A stretch of 64,000 nt of DNA from Hydra vulgaris (taxonomy: Eukaryota; Cnidaria; Hydrozoa; Anthoathecata; Hydridae), in the NCBI RefSeq assembly GCF_038396675.1, contig NC_088926.1:6172501-6236500 (forward strand), in the 5' to 3' direction. Below the pieces are notes generated by a model, which was given only the letters and a program-made list of their open reading frames with translations, did not search any database and was not told where the DNA came from. Both the position numbers and the translations under genes were made by a program. Shown here piece after piece: positions 59,245-64,000 of this stretch (positions are counted from its first letter, which is position 1; each line of letters starts with the position of its first letter).

Positions 59245-60324
59245 TTATTGAATAGTAATCGTGATAAATAAATTATTGTTAATAATAAATTGTTTTAGTT
59301 CTTCGTGTGAAATAAAATTTTTATAACCAACTGCTACATTATATTCAGTGGTAGGTTTATCAAAAGAACTATCGTCTAAAAGTTGAAGATAATTATTGTT
59401 GGTAGTAGTACGAGTAAAAAATCGATCTTTATCTCTCAAGGTTATATTGACATTTTTGGTAAAAGGCCATTTTAAAGCATCGTCCAGGTCACCTCGTAAT
59501 AATTGAAAGTAAATGGCTAGTTTGTTTATGTCGGTACTTCGAGTATAAACTTTTATACGATAACGGTAACCTTCTGATGTGTAAACTGGTTCTGTATAAA
59601 ATGGTTCATCTGATAATAGCCTGAGATTCATTTGATTAAGTTTGATGATTTGCGTGTCGTTAAAGATGTGTTGTATTACCTTTACTTCTTTAGGTTGTTG
59701 AATGGATTTTTTTAAAGCTAAGAATTCTGTGCTATTTTCTTCTAGGATTTGATAAAGTTTTGTTATTTCTTGTTTGAGTTGTTCTGTATCTTTTTGATTT
59801 GCTAAAACCAACATGTTGTCATAAAAGAGACTTTTTAATTCTGCCATTTCTTTGTTTATTTCTGCTAGGGTTTGATGAAGTTTGTCATTTTCTTCTTTTA
59901 GATTTTTAATTTCTTGGTCTTTTTCTTTAGAGTCAACTATTTGTTTAGTTGAAATTTCTTGAAGACTCTTCATTCTATTCATGATTTGATTAATAGAAAG
60001 ATTCAAATAATTTAAATTTTTCTTTTCTTCTTGAATGATTTGGTTCAAATTACGATTTTGTTGTTCTTTATAATATCGAAAGCAGATGACAGAGTGTTCA
60101 TAATAATCTTGATCATCGACTTTGATATTACAAAAAAAACATATTTTTTGTATATCTAGAAATTCATAATCACATTCATGGTTTAACAAATCTTGTACCT
60201 TTTTCTTACATGTAAAACATTCGTGGGAGTATTGTTCTGTAGAACAATCTGTTTGATGATTTAAAAGTTCTTCTGCACTAAATTCTTTGTCACAAAAACA
60301 GCAAAGATATATGTTGTCTGCCAT
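59245..60324 (-). CDS. TRAF-like protein (zinc fingers, coiled coil, MATH/TRAF-C), cassette gene 4
   Basis: 359 residues. Residues 1-85 hold Cys/His fingers (Cys-Cys-Phe-Cys...His-x4-Cys, Cys-x2-Cys...His-x-Cys, Cys-x2-Cys...His-x4-Cys) like TRAF-type zinc fingers. Residues about 85-215 are a heptad-rich coiled coil. Residues about 215-359 are a MATH/TRAF-C domain: Ser-Asp-Glu-Pro-Phe-Tyr-Thr, Gly-Tyr-Arg-Tyr-Arg-Ile-Lys-Val-Tyr, Leu-Lys-Trp-Pro-Phe, Gly-Tyr-Lys-Asn-Phe-Ile-Ser. TRAFs trimerise by coil plus TRAF-C and bind TNF-receptor-type tails. There is no RING at the N-terminus, so it would lack ligase activity and could act as a decoy or adaptor (inference). The leader after TTTTTCAG (60340-60341) is CAACTAATAAAAAAA. 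Confidence 0.85.
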   Translation of the reverse strand: MADNIYLCCFCDKEFSAEELLNHQTDCSTEQYSHECFTCKKKVQDLLNHECDYEFLDIQKICFFCNIKVDDQDYYEHSVICFRYYKEQQNRNLNQIIQEEKKNLNYLNLSINQIMNRMKSLQEISTKQIVDSKEKDQEIKNLKEENDKLHQTLAEINKEMAELKSLFYDNMLVLANQKDTEQLKQEITKLYQILEENSTEFLALKKSIQQPKEVKVIQHIFNDTQIIKLNQMNLRLLSDEPFYTEPVYTSEGYRYRIKVYTRSTDINKLAIYFQLLRGDLDDALKWPFTKNVNITLRDKDRFFTRTTTNNNYLQLLDDSSFDKPTTEYNVAVGYKNFISHEELKQFIINNNLFITITIQ

Positions 60325-60397
60325 TTTTTTTATTAGTTGCTGAAAAAAAAAACATTTATTTATATAAAAAGCTATAAAAAAATATACATGTCTTTTT

Positions 60398-60601
60398 TTA
60401 CCATAAAATAATTAATAAATATATAAAATCACTCAATAAAACATATAAAAGAATTAAAATATAAATAATGTTTGTTTCAATAACTTCTTGTTCTTGTTTT
60501 TGTTTGAATATATCGTTAAAAGTTATGTTTTCAACCTCTTCAAATACGTCTCCAAAACCAGGAAACATGTCTTCATAATTTTCATTATTATTAGTTGTCA
60601 T
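60398..60601 (-). CDS. Small tail-anchored protein, cassette gene 5
   Basis: 67 residues. The first ~43 are polar and acidic (Met-Thr-Thr-Asn-Asn-Asn-Glu-Asn-Tyr-Glu-Asp, Phe-Pro-Gly-Phe-Gly-Asp-Val-Phe-Glu-Glu), the last ~23 are hydrophobic (Ile-Ile-Tyr-Ile-Leu-Ile-Leu-Leu-Tyr-Val...), ending at the C-terminus: a tail-anchor layout for ER, mitochondrial or Golgi membranes. No consensus donor was found that would make the hydrophobic part an intron. TTTTTTAG (60613-60614) precedes the leader CAAACATAATA. Homology unknown. Confidence 0.5.
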   Translation of the reverse strand: MTTNNNENYEDMFPGFGDVFEEVENITFNDIFKQKQEQEVIETNIIYILILLYVLLSDFIYLLIILW

Positions 60602-60650
60602 TATTATGTTTGCTAAAAAAGGAAAAAAGATATATTTACAAATTAAAAAA

Positions 60651-61080
60651 CTACAAATAAAGTTCGGGTAAATTGTCCATTTTATTAATAACGTCTAAAA
60701 TATATTGTTCCCAATCCATTTCATTGAAGATCTCATGAATTTCTTTTTCTATTTCTTCCACTTCTTTTTCCACTTCTTCTTCTAACATTTGTGATTTTAG
60801 TTCTTCAATATAATCTGATTCTTCTTCTTCCATTTCTTGAACTAATTGTTCTAAATATTTTTCATAATCTTCCTCTGTTAACTCTTCCATTTCCATAAGT
60901 TCTTCCAAATCTTGTTCTTCTTCTTTTGTTAATAACAACTCGTGGTAGCATATAGTGTCTTCATTAATATTTTCTCCATAACTAATAGAAAAAAAATGTA
61001 TAAAAAATGTATAAAAAATAAAAAAATATAAAAAAAGTAAAATAGGCTTACCATCCACATTTTTTGATATATTGTTTCAT
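60651..61080 (-). CDS. Acidic coiled-coil protein, two exons, cassette gene 6
   Basis: Exon 1 is 61052-61080 (Met-Lys-Gln-Tyr-Ile-Lys-Lys-Cys-Gly-), the intron is 60982-61051 (70 bp, GTAAGC...TTCTATTAG), exon 2 is 60651-60981; total 119 residues. Most of exon 2 is Glu-rich heptads (Leu-Glu-Glu-Leu-Met-Glu-Met-Glu-Glu-Leu, Val-Glu-Lys-Glu-Val-Glu-Glu-Ile-Glu-Lys). The hydrophobic sequence seen without splicing is intron. TTTTTTAG (61101-61102) precedes CAAACTAATATATTAAAAAA. No known family; the Glu-rich coil may be a scaffold. Confidence 0.65.
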
Positions 61081-61129
61081 TTTTTTAATATATTAGTTTG
61101 CTAAAAAAATAAAAAAAGTTACAAAAAAA

Positions 61130-61444
61130 TTATTGCAATATAAAATGTGTAATTATTTCCATAGTTATATCTATATTTTTTTCAAGTTCTAATTTACTTT
61201 CTTTTGTTGAAATGTCAAGAGACCACATCCATAAAGCATCATATAAAGCACGAGCTGCTTCGACTTCGGTTCCTTTTTTTTGATATATTAAGTTTAAAAG
61301 TCTCATCATTCTTTCGTTGATATTATGGTAATCACATTGTATACATTCGATTTCACGTTTTTTGTAGTCAAGATATTCTGCCAAAGTTTGCCATTGTGTT
61401 TGCAAATGTGCTGCTATTTTTAGTTTTAATTGCATAAAATTCAT
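61130..61444 (-). CDS. Death-domain-like protein, cassette gene 7
   Basis: 104 residues, nearly all one domain. The pattern fits a Death domain: Leu-Lys-Leu-Lys-Ile-Ala, Trp-Gln-Thr-Leu-Ala-Glu-Tyr-Leu (the Trp-x2-Leu-Ala core), Ile-Glu-Cys-Ile, Met-Met-Arg-Leu-Leu-Asn-Leu-Ile-Tyr-Gln-Lys-Lys-Gly, Ala-Ala-Arg-Ala-Leu-Tyr-Asp-Ala-Leu-Trp. Death domains form oligomeric platforms with receptors, FADD, MyD88 and similar. Here there is no other domain, so it could plug into or block host assemblies (inference). It ends 49 bp above gene 6. TTTTTTAG (61455-61456) precedes the leader CAAAAAAATA. Confidence 0.65.
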   Translation of the reverse strand: MNFMQLKLKIAAHLQTQWQTLAEYLDYKKREIECIQCDYHNINERMMRLLNLIYQKKGTEVEAARALYDALWMWSLDISTKESKLELEKNIDITMEIITHFILQ

Positions 61445-61471
61445 TATTTTTTTGCTAAAAAATATAAAAAT

Positions 61472-61756
61472 TTAATATAAATAATTTAATATAAATAATT
61501 TACATTGTTGTATATTATATAAAAGTTTTTCATCTTCCCATAATGATAATACAAAATACAAATGTTTGATTGCCAACTTTTTGTTTGGTTGTGTTAATAT
61601 ATATAGGGTTAAAACATTTTTTATTTTATCAAATGTTTTTATGTAATTTTTATTGATTTTTTTTATTTCACTTCTTCTAAACTTTAATAAAAACGCCAAA
61701 TGTTTCCATTCGTGATGGAGTTGTTTTGAAGTGTAATTTATTATTTCTTTAATCAT
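61472..61756 (-). CDS. Death-domain-like protein, cassette gene 8
   Basis: 94 residues if translation starts at the ATG at 61756, which I prefer because an AG (TATACTAG, 61767-61768) lies 10 bases before it; an ATG at 61798 would add 14 residues. The pattern again fits a Death domain: His-Glu-Trp-Lys-His-Leu-Ala-Phe-Leu-Leu, Glu-Ile-Lys-Lys-Ile, Val-Leu-Thr-Leu-Tyr, Leu-Ala-Ile-Lys-His-Leu-Tyr-Phe-Val-Leu. It is diverged from gene 7 but in the same fold class, and the two are adjacent (27 bp apart), suggesting an old duplication. Confidence 0.55.
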   Translation of the reverse strand: MIKEIINYTSKQLHHEWKHLAFLLKFRRSEIKKINKNYIKTFDKIKNVLTLYILTQPNKKLAIKHLYFVLSLWEDEKLLYNIQQCKLFILNYLY

Positions 61757-61894
61757 TTTTTTTATTCTAGTATATATAAAATAGTAATGTAATTGCATAT
61801 AAAAATATTAATGTATATAAAAAAAATATAAAAAAAACAACTATAAAATTTTTATATTCTAAAAAAATATTTACAAAATTAAAAAAAACATAAA

Positions 61895-62341
61895 CTATAA
61901 ATTTTCTGGATCTGGACTCTCTAAAAAAAAAGACACAGAGAATATTAAAAAAATATACTTTTTTTTATAAAATAAAAAAGGATCAAGTTTAACTTACGAG
62001 GAGAGTAGTCCCAGTGCGAGGGACCCACCTCTCTATTTGGAGGTGGATATGGACTTTCTAAAAAAAAGGGAAATATTAAAAAAAATGAATTTTTTTATTA
62101 ATAAAAAAAACTAGTAAAGTTAAACTTACGACGAGTGCGGGAAGGTGTATCGTTCATGACATTTCTTAACACTTTGCGAATATTACTAAGTGTTAGTAAC
62201 TCTTGATCTATAAGAAAAAATAGTATTATAAAAAAATAATATTTTTTTATTATAGATGTAAACCATAAAACAATTACCTCTTTTTGCATTGTACGCAAAC
62301 AGTTGACAAATAGGGCGTTTTTTTTCCATTTTGGATAACAT
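61895..62341 (-). CDS. Four-exon proline-tailed protein, cassette gene 9
   Basis: Exons 62278-62341, 62130-62207, 61998-62057 and 61895-61920, all with good GTAAGT/GTAATT donors and TTTTTAG-type acceptors, give 75 residues in frame. The middle has a short helical, basic segment (Asn-Ile-Arg-Lys-Val-Leu-Arg-Asn-Val). The end is Ser-Pro-Tyr-Pro-Pro-Pro-Asn-Arg and Ser-Pro-Asp-Pro-Glu-Asn-Leu. Exons 3 and 4 both start with an (A)AGTCCA.ATCCA phrase and may be micro-exon duplicates. Introns are 70, 72 and 77 bp. The start is uncertain: an out-of-frame ATG lies upstream at 62408 behind a strong TTTTTTAG. No family recognised. Confidence 0.5.
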
Positions 62342-62511
62342 AAGACTGGTCTATAGTGCTATCATTAAATACTTCGTATTTTACTTTATTTATTGAAATA
62401 TAATTCATTTTAACTAAAAAAGAGGTTTATTTAGAAACAAATACCATATTATTTTTTTTTTGTAATAAATAAAAAATAGTTATAAATAAAAAAATATCAT
62501 TTTTTATAAAA

Positions 62512-62757
62512 ATGCCTAAAATAAGGTATACTCCTAGATCATTAAACACTGTCAATATGGCGCGTACAAAAACAACAGTTCCTAGAACAAAAAAAGCAGT
62601 TCAAACACAAACAAGTACAAAACAAAGTTCAACAAATCGTAAACTTGGAAGAGTTGGTAAAAGAATAAAACGCTGGGTTCATACTGCCGAATCCTATGTC
62701 GATATTAAACATCAATTAAAAGAAGCAAACATAAGACGAAAAAATAGACAAAAATAA
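62512..62757 (+). CDS. Very basic small protein with internal H3-like start, cassette gene 10
   Basis: 81 residues, rich in Lys and Arg and nearly free of hydrophobics, the only plus-strand gene of the cassette and convergent with gene 11 (26 bp between stops). Likely nucleic-acid binding. A second ATG at 62557 has a better context (A at -3, G at +4); starting there gives Met-Ala-Arg-Thr-Lys-Thr, which resembles histone H3 (Ala-Arg-Thr-Lys). After that come Pro-Arg-Thr-Lys-Lys-Ala, Lys-Leu-Gly-Arg-Val-Gly-Lys-Arg-Ile-Lys-Arg-Trp and a basic tail. It could be a DNA-condensing or chromatin-mimic protein; this is inference. Confidence 0.6.
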   Translation: MPKIRYTPRSLNTVNMARTKTTVPRTKKAVQTQTSTKQSSTNRKLGRVGKRIKRWVHTAESYVDIKHQLKEANIRRKNRQK

Positions 62758-62783
62758 TAATGTATTTTATATATAAAAAAAAT

Positions 62784-63340
62784 TTATAAATTTAAATAAA
62801 AAAGTCTATTTATATTATATTTTAATTTTCGAAGTTGTTTTCTTCTTATTTTGTATTCGTTTTTTTTTTTCTAAAATAAAAAATAAAATTCTTAAAAAAA
62901 TGTAATTTTTTATTTATAAATAATAATTTAAAAAAATAACTTACTTTTTTTTTCAAAATATTGTTTTCTTGGGGTTGAGTTGGTGTTGGGTTGTTGGTTG
63001 AGTTGAGTTGAGTGGGTTGGTTGAGTTGAGGTAGTATATCTTCTGAAAATTCTAACTCTGGTTCGTTTGACTCGTTTTCGTTTGGCTCGTTTTCTGTGTT
63101 TGTTTCTTTTATAATATTACTTTTAATCACAAAATCAATCCCATCTTCATTAAAAATACTTAAATCAGGAAAATCCAATACAGGATCATCTTCAATCACT
63201 ATTACTTCTGGATCATGATCATCGTCACTACTTATTTCCACCTCGTTTTCTTTAAAATCGATCTCTTTGCCTACAACTTCGTTGTCCATATAATATTGTG
63301 TTTTTTTTACAGAGCGCTTGGTAAAGCGTGTTTTTGTCAT
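62784..63340 (-). CDS. Acidic protein with SUMO-interaction motif and basic ends, cassette gene 11
   Basis: Exon 1 is 62945-63340 (ATG at 63340), the intron 62871-62944 (74 bp, GTAAGT...TTATTTTAG), exon 2 is 62784-62870; 160 residues. The N-terminus is basic (Met-Thr-Lys-Thr-Arg-Phe-Thr-Lys-Arg-Ser-Val-Lys-Lys), the middle acidic with Pro-Glu-Val-Ile-Val-Ile-Glu-Asp-Asp, a textbook SIM (hydrophobic core flanked by acids), then an Asn/Glu/Pro/Gln-rich linker, and exon 2 adds a Lys/Arg tail. Probably nuclear. First gene of the minus-strand series. No family recognised. Confidence 0.6.
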
Positions 63341-63414
63341 TTTTGATTTTGTTAACAAAAAACACGCTTTTTATGTATAAAATGTAATCTCTACAGATTA
63401 ATGTGAAATAATAG

Positions 63415-63646
63415 CTAAAGTGATGCAACTTTATGTAGTGAAAAGAAAATGCTGTGTCATGTTGGTTAAATTTAGAAACTTTTAATACCGCTTTTATGAA
63501 AAAGATTAAAGAGAATAAAATACTAAATAACTAAAGTGATGCAACTTTATGTAATGAAAAGAAAATGCTGTGTCAAGTTGGTTAAATTTAGAAACTTTTA
63601 ATATCGCTTTTATGAACAAGATTAAAGAGATTAAAATACGGAGTAA
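63415..63646. repeat. 116-bp tandem repeat, two copies
   Basis: CTAAAGTGATGCAACTTTAT starts at 63415 and 63531; the copies differ at few positions (GTAGTG/GTAATG, CATGTT/CAAGTT). It lies directly upstream of cassette gene 11. Confidence 0.85.
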
Positions 63647-63732
63647 ACAACTTTTTAAAAACACTGCAAAGAAAAAACTCTGCGTAAAGTGTTAAAATAA
63701 CATTTTAAATGAATTCAAAACTCCATGAACCA

Positions 63733-63826
63733 TCACGTCGACGTAGCATAGTGCATTCGCTCTCCGCACTATGTTTCAATCGCCATGTCATTAGACCGTT
63801 GTGGGTTCGACTCTAGGTGAAGGTTG
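63733..63826 (+). repeat. tRNA-like SINE head
   Basis: GACGTAGCATAGTGC resembles a Pol III A box, and GGGTTCGACTCT at 63803-63814 resembles a B box, about 60 bp apart as in tRNA. The segment between (CGCCATGTCATTAGACCGTTG) is like that of cnidarian tRNA-derived SINEs. No clover-leaf acceptor stem was found, so I do not call a tRNA gene. Confidence 0.5.
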
Positions 63827-64000
63827 TAGAAAGTTTAGAAAGTTTAGAAAGTTTAGAAAGTTATATGTTAAAGCGTTGGGTAGAAATACCTGCTGAGTGA
63901 TGTCTAGGAAGTTATATGTTAAAGCGTTGGGTAGAAATACCTGATGAGTGATGTCTAGAAAGTTATATGTTAAAGCGTTGGGTAGAAATACCTGATGAGT
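63827..64000. repeat. Minisatellite tail, 51-bp units (runs off the window)
   Basis: A short GTTTAGAAA repeat (about three copies) passes into 51-bp units starting GTTATATGTTAAAGCGTTGG at 63860, 63911 and 63962. It follows the SINE head and may be its tail. Confidence 0.85.

Larger units (their letters stand above)
58104..61768 (-). promoter_or_regulatory. Shared T-rich AG + CAAACTAATA leader before cassette genes
   Basis: On the minus strand each gene has T-run-AG shortly before the ATG. AG positions and leader lengths: 58117-58118 (13), 58513-58514 (13), 59141-59142 (16), 60340-60341 (15), 60613-60614 (11), 61101-61102 (20), 61455-61456 (10), 61767-61768 (10). The leader begins ACAAACTAATA, ATTAACTAATA, CAACTAATA, CAAACATAATA, CAAACTAATA or CAAAAAAATA. 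The AG plus short leader fits spliced-leader trans-splicing (known in Hydra) or a 5'UTR intron; the conserved leader could also be a core promoter or initiator. Confidence 0.65.

Noticed and set aside
60982..61051. N-terminal membrane segment of cassette gene 6
   Set aside because: The hydrophobic codons are a 70-bp intron with GTAAGC and TTCTATTAG ends.
62098..62298. 66-codon hydrophobic frame on the minus strand
   Set aside because: It reads through the first intron of cassette gene 9; splicing at 62278/62207 gives the consistent frame.
57700..63400. Complete Polinton/adintovirus or other DNA virus
   Set aside because: No capsid, packaging ATPase, protease, polymerase or integrase is visible and no terminal repeats frame the cassette within the window, so a viral origin stays a hypothesis.
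63733..63826. True tRNA gene
   Set aside because: A- and B-box-like words are present, but no acceptor stem or anticodon arm could be folded; a SINE head is more likely.

Overview
The window is AT-rich animal DNA that looks like a cnidarian genome, most likely Hydra (inference). Support: small GT-AG introns, cnidarian-style MAM/EGF secreted-protein exons, a dense mix of decayed LINE, hAT, Tc1/mariner and TTAA-target DNA transposons, many palindromic MITEs, and long (AT)n and (CA)n tracts. No rRNA, CRISPR array or prokaryotic feature was seen.

Layout. 1-8545: the 5' part of a host gene on the minus strand encodes a secreted protein: signal-peptide exon, four exons forming one MAM domain, then one-exon EGF repeats. 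The last three EGF exons lie in recent ~1.05-kb tandem duplications that also carry a transposon-coding scrap, and one EGF exon is dead. Introns hold a LINE 3' end, a (CA)n tract and MITEs. 8.5-17.8 kb: no convincing gene; nested inverted-repeat elements, minisatellites and microsatellites. 17806-23867 and 34363-40424: two near-identical 6062-bp DNA transposons in opposite orientation, each with ~640-bp terminal inverted repeats, TTAA-type flanks and a five-exon ~1132-residue transposase. Between them: a broken LINE, two hAT-like relics (one split by a Tc1/mariner-like element at a TA target) and a 209-bp (AT)n tract. 40.4-57.3 kb: LINE fragments on both strands, MITEs, duplicated segments and perfect palindromes in otherwise gene-poor DNA.

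57.9-63.4 kb is the most unusual part: eleven small genes packed 26-172 bp apart, ten on the minus strand. Several have 66-88-bp introns. Most have a TTTTAG-type acceptor 9-20 bases before the ATG, often followed by the same short leader (CAAACTAATA-like). The products include a TRAF-like protein (zinc fingers, coiled coil, MATH/TRAF-C), a DED-like protein with two PY motifs, two Death-domain-like proteins, a tail-anchored protein, an acidic coiled coil, a protein with a SUMO-interaction motif, and a very basic protein with an internal Met-Ala-Arg-Thr-Lys resembling the histone H3 start. I read this as an operon-like or virus/selfish-element-derived cassette of apoptosis and innate-immune signalling adaptors. 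No capsid, polymerase or integrase gene is visible, so its origin is open. The cassette is bordered by GC-rich 163-bp tandem repeats on the left and by 116-bp repeats plus a tRNA-like SINE head with a 51-bp minisatellite on the right.
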